From Kuschelorhynchus macadamiae (lineage: Eukaryota; Arthropoda; Insecta; Coleoptera; Curculionidae): DNA of 64,000 nucleotides. The translations under genes were made by a program, and so were the position numbers. Under the pieces are notes generated by a model. That model was not told the origin of the DNA and ran no database searches. It saw only the letters and a list, made by a program, of their open reading frames with translations. The DNA lies in contig JAUTXW010000064.1 of assembly GCA_030620095.1 (NCBI GenBank), positions 1 through 64,000 on the forward strand. Direction: 5' to 3'. This document shows positions 33,741-46,400 of this stretch, one piece after another (position 1 is the first letter of the stretch; every line of letters begins with the position of its first letter).

Positions 33741-34436
33741 AGCCCGGGTTATAGATTGAAAAATTTGCTTCTTGTGTCGTCCGTTTGAGCTAAGTGTTTA
33801 CGCTGGTTCTTAGCCCGAGTTATAGATTGAAAATGTTTGCGCTTTGCTTCCCCTGTGGAACTAACCTTACTTTAATGTTTATATTTATCGCCTTTTTGTG
33901 TAATGCAATTTTGTCTGTTTATGTGCGTTTTTTCAATTTAGTAAGCATGGATAATCAAAATCATGGTAATGATGCCTAGTAAAGACTTAGCATTGTGGAT
34001 ATATTAATGTGTGCCGCAGCTGTACGTTGTTGAAGAGAAGGCGACAAAGAATATCGAGAATTCGGCCTGTTAATTGTAGTGGAAATACTCATAACTCCCA
34101 CCAGTATTTTCTTAAGATTAAAGACAATGACCCCAAGCAGTTTTTTTAAATGGACGAGGATGTTATATGTATATATTAATGTCAAATTTATTACGAAGGA
34201 CGAACGTTTTAAAAGGCCCTCTAAAATCTAGCAATTTCATTGGTTGCTGCTTAACGCAAACGTCGATTTTCGTCAGCCGCTTAAGTCAAAGTTAAAGATC
34301 TTTTCGACGGCTTGCGGAAACTCAAACGAATGGCGGCAAAAATATAACCGTACCCATTGCTTTGCGTTAAGTAAACTTCAAGGACAGCGCAGACGGCGAC
34401 ACAAGACGCAAACGTTTTCAATCTATAAACCAGGCT
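33741..34436. mobile_element. TTA-flanked MITE nested in element B
   Basis: The ends are AGCCCGGGTTATAGATTGAA on the left and the reverse complement of AGCCTGGTTTATAGATTGAA on the right. TTA lies directly outside both (33738-33740, 34437-34439). A 3-bp TTA duplication points to the PIF/Harbinger group. A second copy of the terminal sequence lies inside at 33811-33840. No transposase is present. Confidence 0.78.
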
Positions 34437-35069
34437 TTATAAACCAAAAGTCGATACAAAAACCGATGAGATAGACAAATATTTGACATTTATTTTTGTT
34501 TGTCATAAACAATAGCCATAGCCTACTATTAAATTATGCATTTAATTTCTGAAAATTGTCATTTATTTGCGTGTTTCTGAGAAACAGTGCATACTATTAT
34601 ATATTTTTAAAAAGGTAAAAATAAAGTAGGGTCCGATAACTTTTTGACCTGACCCTGTATACTAATTCCGAATTGACGGCGGAATTGACTTCTATGGGAA
34701 AAGTTATATAAGAAACAGTTTTCACATTTTCGATAAGTTATCTGATAGTTGAGATACGAGGGGTGCCCGAAAATTCAACATTTTCAATTTAGCCCTGTAT
34801 CTTACAAACTAAAAGGGCTATGAAAATTTTGTTAACGGCATCTTTAGTTTTACGAAACAGTAGCGCACTGTCGCGACAACCTCAACTTTCTATCTATAAA
34901 AATACCGGAGATACCCCGCAAAAGTACCCAAAATGGGACACCCTGTACGCGATGTGACGAGCCTAATACGGATTTAAAACAAAAAAGTATTTTTTAGGTT
35001 TTTCTCCACAATTAAAGTAAAAAATCAAAATAATTATATGATAAGTTTAATATGTAATATGCAGTCTTT

Positions 35070-35290
35070 AGTCTCTTAAATATCTCTTTTCTGGACGTTT
35101 CGGGGGAAAGACTACCCCCGTCTTCAACAAAACTAAAAATAAAAGCAGAATATTTCTTATGTTTTGTATCAGAAATATAACCAGAATATTTCTGATACAA
35201 AACATAAGAAATATTCTGCTTTTAGTTTTGCTAAAGATGGAAGTAGACTTTCCCCCGAAACGTTCAGAAAACAGATATTCTTCAGTGCCG
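35070..35290. repeat. Palindrome with 38-bp perfect inner arms
   Basis: 35141-35178 and 35186-35223 are perfect reverse complements around a 7-base centre. Outside a 6-base length difference the arms continue imperfectly to about 35070 and 35290. Each arm contains a stem-loop followed by CGAAACGT (ending near 35094 on - and 35266 on +). Confidence 0.85.
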
Positions 35291-35294
35291 TTCC

Positions 35295-36048
35295 TCGGTT
35301 AGCTCCATAGTGGACCCAGAACTATAGACTTATCAGGTAATTTTTTTTTGATTTTGTATTGTAATTGTCGCGAAAAAACGCAAAAAATAGTTTTTTGTTT
35401 TAAATCATAAATCCGCCACTACGATTTCGAAATTATTTCCTAATACGGATGACTCAGGACAAGGATGAATACCAAATAATGATCGCCAAAATGCATTAGA
35501 CGGAACTGGAAGAAGAATAAGATTTTGAGGCTTGATTTGAATCTCACCCAAAATATTTCACTTGTGATATTTCCACGACTGTGAACTTCATAACTGACAT
35601 AATGTATATTCACGTCACATTGTTGATACATTTAACAAAACCATTGGCCGAAATATTTCAAATAAAGCACCTTTGTCACAAAGAGAAAAGCGAAAACAAC
35701 ACCTCAATTATATCAACCAAATAGTTTTTTTTTATTTTGTGTCAAGAATATTTTTTTGGTTATAGCCCTTAGCCTCGAGATCAGAACTAATTTGAGCGGA
35801 TACATTCGCGTTCGAGCGTTCGTGTAAGCATAATTAAATAACAAAAAATTAAACTACATTCTAAAACGGAAACAATGCCACTCATAAAAATCAAGCCATA
35901 AAAATAGAATCGACTTTCCAAGGTACCCACGTGCTTAATGTATAATTTATCCTAAACTTAAAAGTTGTGATAAAAAATAAATATAAAATTGGAATGTACA
36001 ATAAGAGATCTAAAACTTAACCTATAACAGGAATAAACTCTTTCTATA
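35295..36048. other. Region downstream of the SNX stop
   Basis: This holds the presumed 3' UTR of the SNX gene (minus strand). A minus-strand AATAAA at 35736-35731 is a possible poly(A) signal about 310 bp after the stop. I see nothing else. Confidence 0.45.
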
Positions 36049-36390
36049 TCATTTGGTATTTGAACTGCCTTTTCTTGCAGCATTCTCACTAATCATTTCA
36101 TTAGTTACGTGTTCCCACGCATTTACACTGGCCTCATAGTAATTGATTTGTTTATTGACAAAATCTAAGAGTATTTTTTTTAGGCACTGGCGTTTTTCTT
36201 GTTGCCACCATTCCAAGTCGCTTCGGAGGCATTCGTTTGCCATCTCTAAATGGTCTTGAGTCGATTCTACTTTTTTTAAAAGCTGTGGAATGTGCGTTCC
36301 TAATTTTTCTAATTTATCATCGCAGCTAGATTGTTTCCATAAAGTGAAGCCTCCTGTGCTGTGAGATGGATCTCGAGAAATTGCTAGTAG
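36049..36390 (-). CDS. SNX exon 5 (C-terminal BAR helix, stop)
   Basis: The acceptor TTTTTTCAG precedes 36390 and the exon enters in phase 0. It encodes 113 residues from LLAISRDPSHSTGG to the TGA at 36051-36049. Long amphipathic helix sequence (LKKVESTQDHLEMANECL, then WWQQEKRQCLKKILLDFVNK) fits the last BAR helix. Confidence 0.9.
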   Translation of the reverse strand, partial: LLAISRDPSHSTGGFTLWKQSSCDDKLEKLGTHIPQLLKKVESTQDHLEMANECLRSDLEWWQQEKRQCLKKILLDFVNKQINYYEASVNAWEHVTNEMISENAARKGSSNTK

Positions 36391-39300
36391 CTGAAAAAAA
36401 TGTTATGAAAAAGTTAGACTATAATATAAAATTCAGAAATAGAGTTTTTGCTTCATTAACATTTCAATAATCTTTTCTGCGACAAGACTGAGCAATTTAC
36501 TTTCCGAATTGTCTTAATCATTAATATATACGAAAAAATATTAAAAATCGTTTCAATAATTATATCCACAAGTTTATCAACTTGCTCTCTTCTTCTCTTA
36601 ACAGAAACCTTTAAGGATATTTATATATTAAATATTTCACAAACTTGCTGCAAGTTTCTTCTTAGATCCCCATAAACCAGTATTATTAGAATTTCAATTC
36701 TTTGAGTTTTGCTTAAAGAAACCATAATTTCAAATTTGACGTTGACAAAACTGAATACCCTCAATTGGTAATAATAAACATTTATAATTTTTAAAAAGCG
36801 ATCCGTTACTGAAAAATCGTTGAATTTATGATTTAAATGTATCTTTGGAAACATTTTAAAATGTAATACAGGGTATTCTATTTAAAAAATAAAAGTTCCT
36901 ATTTTTTGTCTGTAGTGTACGAATGAAAGAATTACACTTCCTACCAGAATAGCACTAATATATTTTCTAAATGACCGTCTAGTATTAAAACTTGCCACTT
37001 AAATCAGTTTCTTTGTTTGCGATAGTAAAGAATTTTGGTCACATGCTTCCTTTTGGTTCATCGTTTATTTCCGCGGAGTATAAACAAGGTTTGTTGAATG
37101 TTCAGAATGGGTCTCCTGGCACGGTGGTTGGATACTCAGGTTTGGATTCTGCACATTTGTCTTGGAAACCCCGATCAGGCGCGGGACTGTTCTTAAGTTT
37201 CTTTTTTAACAAAACTTGCAATTAATAAAAATGCGTATTAGGTTATGTTAAAATTACGAGTCTATATTAAAACACGAATTTTTTTAACAAAACGTATACT
37301 CTTAGATCGATCTGTCCCGTTAGCGTTAGTTGAGCTCAAGTTCGTCGATTGAAGCCATAAACAATCATTAAAGCAATAAAATCACAACAAAAACATCCAA
37401 AATCATATTTGAAATAAGCGCACTCAAAGTGTTGTGACTGTTATTCACACTATTATGTTAAGACCTACTCAGCTGAAACTCAAATATACTGAACTAGGCC
37501 TATTGAAAAGTTCCACGTAAATTTTGATAGAATTTCGGGTTCTTTTTTTTTATTGTGAACCGATTAAGATTTTTAGGTGTTTTTATTTTTACATTGCACA
37601 TCAATTCTTGGATTAAAAAATTTACCTAGGTTCTATGTTCGTTGAAGTTATGTTTTCTCCAAATTTGGACAAGTTGCATGGAACTCCTTAGAAAGGAAGT
37701 GAAGTTTGGATATATCTGCTTTTGTAGTCTGACATCTCTCCTAAAAGTTGCTATTTGTTTCATTGTCGTCATTACGGTTAAACAAATCTATGCTTTTTTT
37801 GAAAATTTAGATTTGTTGCATTACGAATATTTAAAAAAAGAAAACATAAAAACCAATATTAAAAACAAAAAATACATTAACAATTTGTTGGACCTTCTCA
37901 TGAATTAATGTTTCAACACGACCTAGTATATTAGCTATGCAATTGTCAAGTTTCTATTCGTCAATCTGTGGCAATTCTTCATGAATGATTTCAGTCAATT
38001 CGCCTGAGTTTTTAGGTTGCTGATGCCGTTTTTATAGATGTCGCCCAAATATGTGGCAAGGCAACAACGTTCTCTCTTCATATTGTCCATGCATGTAAAA
38101 ATCCATTGCAAGTATGCGACATCGTGACCTTAAACTCTATTTTGTTATCGTTATACAAGCAAAATAAGTTAAACAAAGAGTGTACTGAACTGATATAGTA
38201 ATTTAAGCGTATTAGAAGAAAAGAAAATGTATAACTTTAATCTAATAAGTAAAAAAATAATTAATGTTAACGGACTATCAGAGAGTTCTGCTATGCAGCA
38301 ACGACGCCCAAAAATATTTAAGTAAACAAGCAAATAAAAAACATTTTAATGAGACTTATTCATTACAAAAATCGTTAAGGCAGTAAACAAGTCTTTCAAT
38401 GAGGTACGCTTTGGTTTTTTTCGAAAAAGTGCAAACACAGAAATTGTCTTTAAATCTTGTGGAAGATGATTGTAAAGTTTTAGGTCGTTATACATAATTG
38501 ATTTTTTTATTAATTCTGTGGAAGAAAAGGGAAGGTAGATATCATGTCTAGAATTTCTGGTAAGATATACGTGTTGTGGCCTTTCCGGAAATGTGTTTCA
38601 AATCAAACGGACGGTTTCTAAAATAAATAATGCAGGAAGTGTTAATATTTCATGTTCTTTAAAATAGTATTGGCTGTGCGCTCTGTTATTTAGACCAAAC
38701 AAATAGCGAATTGCTCTCTTTTGAAGCGTAAAAGTACTAAGAAATTGCTCGGTGGTACAGCAGCCCCAAAAGGGAAGGCAATAGCGGAGATGGGATTCGA
38801 ATAGAGAGAGAGATAAGTAAGACTTCAAACCCAGGAATTTAACCGACTCAACGTATTTAATATTGCTGTTAAGTAGCAGAAGTGGTTGTAAAGTCCCCCT
38901 ATAAGATAAGGCCATCGTTTTATCCACATTGAAGAAAAGCAGATTGGAATCGGACCAAGCCTTAATTATAGCTGTTTTAAGGCATTCAGAGAATATACCT
39001 TTCCTAAGGGATTCATTTATTAGTGCTGTAAGGGCCTCTATGACTGGGAGCGGCAGGTTCTGGAATATTTTTATAGGCCATCAGTGCTACATGAAGATTT
39101 GCTTGTGATGTTATTCATTTCTTTCAATAGTTCCATGCTGCTAACAGGGTTTAAGAAAAGGCTATCAGCAACATTTTTTTGATGGAGCGAGAAACGAAAG
39201 TGGGTCCAAACTTGGCGAGATACCAGAGGTAACATTTTTGCTTATATTAATAAAACAATCATTTAGGACATTTGGCCTTGGCAAGATTTGAGTCACAAGG

Positions 39301-40387
39301 TTTGATTTGTTACTGAGGTCATTGATAATGGACTAGGTTTCCTTTGAAACGTTTTTAGACATTGTTAGACGTTTTTGATAGTATATTTTTTTTGCTGACT
39401 TGATTAGTTTAATGTAGATCCTCCTCTAATTAGAGATATAGTCGAGAATAAGAATGGATTCGGTGAATTTTTTATATATAAGAGAGAACGCATATTTTTA
39501 GCAGAAATGCTTATTAAATGCACTTAAAATTTTATTTAAGAAAGCTCTAAAATTTTAGATAACATTTTCAAATTCAAAATTCCAGTCGGTGTTTAAGCAA
39601 ATATTATGAAATTCTGAAAAATTGGCGGCCGAGGAAATTCTGCCATTATGACGAGGTCTCTGTAAGGGCCTAAGAGGAATACTAAATTTGGAAATATTGC
39701 TTCGTGATCGGAAAGACCTGTGCTACAAACCTGAGATTAAACCTCTGATGGAGAAAAATCAGACGCCACATAATCAATGATAGAAGAAGAGTATTTTGAA
39801 ATTCTAGTTGGAGACGATACATGCATTGAAAGACCGAAAGAGTCGAATATATAAATTAAATATTTATGGGTGGCACAAACAGTAGCATAGTCAATATTAA
39901 GTTAAGGTCCCCACGTAGAATTTTCCTGCCTTTTACTGGTAGACTATTTAGCAGGTTATTAAAGAAAGATTTTATATCAGAATTTAGTGATCTAGAAATA
40001 CAGATTACATAGAGATCAAAGTTTTGATTATATGCTATATAAAATTCAAAAAAGTTATCCGCTAACAAATGGTCATATTTAGTTACCAAGACAGCGTAAT
40101 CAATTTTGACACCTCCCGAAACAGGATTGTAGAAGGTACAATCTTTAAACCTAAACCAATTCACAAACAGATATAGACTTCACCAGATGGTAATGTAAAG
40201 TCAGACAATATTCGCATTGCCTCTAACCAGTGTTCAAACCTCCCAGATACAACATCTTTTAGAGGCGGAGATAGAGATAGTTACCACTATCTAGTAGCAG
40301 CCAAATTGGGTGCACGAATCTAGCTAGCAAAACAAACTAGTAAGCAACGCACAAGAATAAAATTAATATTTAACAAGAAAGTTTACA

Positions 40388-40459
<72 letters not shown>

Positions 40460-43400
40460 AAGTATTAACCTTAATAAAAGAAAATACCCATAACATCAAT
40501 GAAACCTGAAAACAGCATAAAGCCATATTATTACATGCATCTGAAAATAACCAGGGATTTGAAGACACAAGATATCACTGGTTTGACAATGAATGGACGC
40601 AAATAAATATATGCAGCAAACCAAACCCCCTAAACAAATATTTATACTCAAACAACTGTAATTAGGTTTAGACACACACAAAAAATAATAAATATTAGAT
40701 GTAAAAGTAACCCTAGGTTAAATCTGGTATTTCCTATCTCTGGTGTGTGTGTACATCAATTTCTTACTATCAGCTAACATATCAACTAAAAGCCAGTATT
40801 TATTTAAGTAAAGTTATAAATTTGATTACTTGACATTCTTTAAAGTACATATTTCTAAATATATATACATATACATAATACATCAAATACCCAAGTAGCA
40901 CAATTTAGTCGCCGACTTCACTCACGACTGCAATTCCTCTCTTTACAACATCTACCTCGCTACCAGTTGATGTTGTAAAAAAAACGTCCCAACTAATTTA
41001 TTTAACGTTTGTTTTAGGAATTAGTTACGGGAGTTGTATATGGACTTCGAACGGACGTCCAACTTAGTTAAAATTACTTATCCAAAAATTAAATTTTTTT
41101 TTTCGCCTCCCTGATCGTCAGTCTAAGCATACAAACCTGCTGTTTTAAGTTCCTTTGCGCGTTACCTCTGATCCTAAATGTTTTTTATTTACCTTTTTTT
41201 TTTGTGTGATACATGAATATGGGTTTGTCAAATACGAGGGGTAAACCGCTGAGGAATAACACATTCTGGGAAGTACTGGGAATTACAAAGGAATTAGAGG
41301 GCAGTATTAGGAATTAGTAAGCATTACTAGGAATTAGTGGGCAATACTGGGCATTGGTAAGAAATTAGTGGGCACTACTAGAAATTTTTGGAAATAAGTA
41401 GGCATTACTAAGGGAATTTCGGCCATATTACGTATTGCGTTGTTGCCAGACATGCGTTATTAGCATGCAATAAACTGTTTTTCTTTGGATATACAAATTA
41501 GAATCGGCTGTTTTGAGAAGGGTACTTTCATGAAAAGCGACTGTGACTTGTAAATCCTAAATCTAGTGATTAAAAAAAAAGTAAAACAAAAAAAAAGACC
41601 TCGGTAATTAACAAATCGGAACATATTTGTAATTACGGCCGATCTGACAACACCTAGGACAACACTCATTTGAGGGTGGTGTGTATTTGCCGGTCTTTAT
41701 CTAATGTGCACCTGTAAGAGTACGCATACATGGTTATTTCGCGGCTTTTTTTTTGTCGACTGATCCAGATAGCACTGTTCTGCTTTTTTATTTTATAAAA
41801 GAGAAGCCAGTAGAGAAGGTTACTGATAAATTATTTTAATTAAGTGTTGGCGCGAGTGTCGTGTTCCGTAACGTTCGCGATAAAACTCGTCGTGAAGAAT
41901 TTAAATTTCGGTCGTTATTATTTAAACAGTTTTATCTTCATTAAATAAATAACAATTATAACTTCGGTAGCTAGTAGATTAAAGACTGGCATACAACTTG
42001 GAATAACTATAGTGGAACATAGTTAATAATATTAATAAAAAATATGTATAAATTTAAAAACAGCGTTATGATTTTTTTTACTCTGTTGTCAGGTTCGTTG
42101 TAGTCCCTCTAGCTCCGTGTTAGCCCATTTCAAGATTCCGAAACTGTAGGTCAGCATGGGCACAGGTGTTAATTGCTGTAATGAGATTTCCGGCGTTTAG
42201 TTCTGTCTTCAGAAGAACTCGCATTCTTTGAACGTACTGATCTTTCATCTTGGTCTTCCCTTGCTTATCATGGAGCAGTCTAGTTTGTTGGAATCCTAGG
42301 TATTTGGAGGTCTCGCCTTGGTTCATCGCTTGAACTATTTCTCCATTGGGTAGGGCTACATCACCATTAATGACTTTGCCTTTTTCGATGTTTAAGGTTT
42401 TACATTTGTTTATTCCAAATTTCATATGGATGTCTTTCGAGAAGGTGTATGTCACATCAATAAGCTTTTTTAGATGGTTATTGTTTCCACCATACAGCTT
42501 AATATCATCCATATACAGAAGGTGGGATATGGTTCGGGAATCGTCTCTATTGGCTTTGATGTTGAAGCCATGTCCTGTATTGTTGAACAACGTGGACTTA
42601 ACGAGACTCCTTGGTGAATTCCCCTATTGATGTGTATCTCATCGGTGGTAAGAGATTGATCGCCATTATAGATCCTAAGGTTCGTTCTCCACTGGCGCTT
42701 GATAGTTGCCAGGAAAGTGATGATCATAGGCTGAATTTGTATATTCCTAGTACGTCTATGAGCCACGAATGTGGTACACTCTCAAACGCTTTTTTATAGT
42801 TTATAAAAGTTGTGTGTATGTTAGGTTGTTTTTTTCTGTGCCTTCTTAAGTATCACAGAGTCGATGATAAGTTGTTCTTTGCATCCTTGATGGTCTTGAA
42901 TGCATCCCTTCTGTTCCTCGGCTATTAGGTTATGACTGTCAACATGATGATAGATATGATTTGTAATGCATCCTGTTAAGATCTTGTACATGGTGGGCAA
43001 ACAGGTGGTGGGAGTGTACTGGGACGGGTCTTCTGTCCTATTGCTTTTGGGTAGCATAGTTGCATTAGAAATGAGGGGATTGTCTCCGGATGATGCAGTA
43101 TTTTAATAAAATGACGGGCCATAGGTTCATAGAGGATCTCAAATTTCTTATACCACAAATTTTGAACATGATAAACTCCTGGTGAGTTCCAGTTGCTCAT
43201 TCCCTTAATAAAGCTGCTAATTTCTTCCTTGATGATAAGAGTCAAATTCCATTTGAGTATCCATGTAGCATTTTGGTTATGCTCTTTTGGTTTTTCCTAG
43301 ATGTTTGACAAATACTCTTTGCTGGGTAGCATCTTCTCAGTATTGGTTTGATCTTTGGTTTTATTGATATTCTGATAGAACTGTCTTTGGTTGGTGTTGA

Positions 43401-46400
43401 AAAGCCAGTTCTGTCGTTTTCTCTTTGATCATTTGTTCTAACTCTGCAGACTTTTCGCTTTAGCTTTAGTTTATCCTGATACTCATCTAGTTTTTGTTGA
43501 TGGTTGAGATCGGTGGGTTTTGTACCAATCTTCTTAAATATCTCCTTAATGTGCGTTTTAAGTCTGCTGGAGAGGTGTTCATTCTTCCGAAATTCTGTAA
43601 GCCTTCATAGTTCCTGTCTCAAATCATCAATTGCGTTTTCAAGTCTTTTCTGCCATATGGGTTTTTGTTGGTGTGTAGCTTTGCCTGTTTTTTTTTTCTG
43701 GGAATGCACTTGTTTATGGCATCTAAGGACGGCGACGGCAGAGCAGTAGACGAGTGTGTGGAGTTTCTCAAGGGTGTCATACTCCAAACTAAACTCAGCT
43801 TGTATGGTGTTGAAAATCCTGAGGATGTCTAGTCAAACTTAGAACTAGTCTCCCGACTAGTTCTAAGTTTCGGGGGCTTAGGTCTTTGAGTTGGATTTAG
43901 GCCATTAAACTCAGCAAGCGTTTTGCAGTTCGTTGTATACTGATATTTTTCCATTATCCTGGGTGTTGTTAACTCTATCAATGATGTCTTGTCCTCAACG
44001 CGTTCATTTTAAAGTTCAAGCTGCACCTCTCCTTTAAGTTGTTCCTCATTATTATTATTATAATTATTGTTTTTATGACTTGTTGTCTCACAGTATTCCT
44101 GTGATTGTATTTTATACTGACGGGATTATACCAAGTCAGTACAAAAAATAAAAATAAAAAAAAGGAAATGGAAAAAAAACAACTATTGTGTATTAAGAAA
44201 TGATCTAACGATGCTACATGTTTTCAAAATGACCATCCATAGCTTGGATGTTCTCGTTGTTGGGGACAGCCATGTCAATTAAGTAAGTGATTTTCTCTAT
44301 TTTGGATTGAAAGGTGATATCGGGTCTGTTTGCGGGGGTTGTTTTATCTGTGTGGGTGTCAATGTCCCAGTAGAGCTTGTAGTTTTCATTTTCAAGTATG
44401 GATGTTGGTGTATAATGGTAGTAAGGGTCTGTGTTCTCTGTTAGTTTGTATGTTGTGGCTAATGCTTGATGAACGACCTTCGCTGCGGAGTTGTGTCTCG
44501 TGGTGTATTCAGTTCCGGCCATTATTCTACATCCACTCGTTATGTGATCGATCCTTTCTCTCTGCTGGTGACATCTCCTACACCTCTCGTCTTTAATGGT
44601 TGTGTCCTTGATGATGTGCTTTCGGTAGCTTCTGGTTGCTATGACTTTGTCCTGGATGGCAAGCAGGAAGCCTTCTGTTTTGGGGAACAGCTTCCCTTGT
44701 GTGAATGTGACTGTGTGCGTCTGCTGTGTGGCTCGTTTGAAACAGGTCGAGCGGTGTATAATTCTTATCTGCCTTCACTATTGCCTTGTGGTTAGTTTGT
44801 TTGTTGTGGAAGAATTCATAGATTTGTTTTTTATTTAGCGATTGTGTATCTATAATTCCCCTCCCTCCTTCTTTTCTCTCGATGGTGAGTCTTTCCTTGC
44901 ATGCGTTGGGATGTAATTTCCTGTGTTTAGTGAATTCAGAGTGTATTTGAATGTGAATGTTTTCTATGTCTGTGTGTGACCATTTAATGAAACCAAACAA
45001 ATACGTAAGAATAGGTATGGCGAAAGTGTTAATAGCTTTCGTTAGATTTCTGGAATTCAGTTTTGTTTTTAGTAACTTGGGAGTCCCGTTTTAAATTCCG
45101 TCTTGAGCTCTGATTTGATTTGAGTGTGGTTAATTTTGGTGCTTTGATGGAAGCCTAGGTATCTGTATGTTTCTTCTTTGAGCATGTTATCTATAGTTTC
45201 ATTGTTGATTGTTTCCCTCGTAGGGTGGTCTTTCCACTGTCCCTTGTTCATATGAAGTAGCTTGCATTTACTTATACCAAATTCCATGTTGATGTCCAGG
45301 GTAAACGTTTCTGTGATTTTAAGAAGTTCCTTTAGCTGTGCCTTTGTGCTTGCATATAATTTTATGTCATCCATGTACAAGAGATGGTTTATAATTATTA
45401 TTGATTATAATTATTATTATCATTATTATTATTATTATTATTATTATACCGAGAAAATACCGAGACTTCAACTATGTAAATTAGGTTTTTAGCTACAAGA
45501 AAAATGACAAGAATGCTATAAAAGTGCGCAACTGTTCAGAGACTAGAGTTCAGGATCTCGCCGACAAAAATGCAACTAATTAGTAACACCTTGTAAATTC
45601 TTGGATAGCTTAATTGGGCGAGGACAAATATTTTCTTCCTACGGAAATTTTTAATAATTATGCATGCCCCGCCACCCCTGATTGAAATTTATTCACCACA
45701 CATTGAACTGGAAAATTGGAAAATATATTTTATAGGACAATATGAAAATTGAATTCTAGGTATTTTGATTAAGCAATCATATAAAATCAGCTGGTTATCT
45801 ATAAACTGAAATAAGTTATGGTTATGACAAAAATCATAAAATGCCAAAATAATAACTTTTTACATTTTATAGATCACCAGGTGATTTTTTCATGATGGCT
45901 AATTAAAATACCTAGAATCCAAATTTTAACATTGTCCTACAAAATACATTTTCCAATTTTCCTATTGAAAAAATGTTAGCTACACAAGGTAGGTAATTAC
46001 ATCTTTGCTGGCAGATTCTTACACTTATTTAAAAAATTATTATCATTATCCATTCCTCAAACTAATCAGTGGAAATTTTCTGTGTAATTTATCTGTTTAT
46101 TTCGACATGCTTAAGTTGATTTCCAAATCCAAAATATTTTCTTACTTTGCTTGAAGTTCTTTTATAAGATTTAAATGTATTGGAGCAACCAATAAATGAG
46201 TATTTTCAATAAACTTTTTGTTCTTTCGAGTCTTTCCTTTCATATATATTTATTAAAAAAATTGTAATAAATAATTATGATTTTTATTATCAACAGTAAA
46301 CAAAGCAGAACACATTTTTTGTTTTTCTTTATTTTTCGTCTATTAGGCTTCTCTCTAATAACCTGGAGAAAAATACTTTTATAGTTTAAATGTATAAACT

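Larger units (their letters stand above)
32302..34945 (-). mobile_element. Mariner-like element with very long inverted repeats (B)
   Basis: TA flanks both ends (32300-32301, 34946-34947). The termini read CAGGGTGTCCCATTTTGGGT on both sides. Inverted homology continues for over 300 bp: the left arm to about 32660, the right arm from about 34490, with about 140 bp inserted in the right arm. Inside lie a two-piece transposase (33665-32968) and a nested MITE (33741-34436). Confidence 0.88.

Noticed and set aside
35094..35127. TTGAAGA...CCCCCGAAACGTC as a third hammerhead
   Set aside because: The core reads TTGAAGA, not CTGANGA, and no loop separates GAAAC from GTC. I list it only as part of the palindrome.
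36992..37225. 77-codon frame in the SNX intron as an alternative exon
   Set aside because: It is on the opposite strand to SNX and shows no similarity or splice signals.
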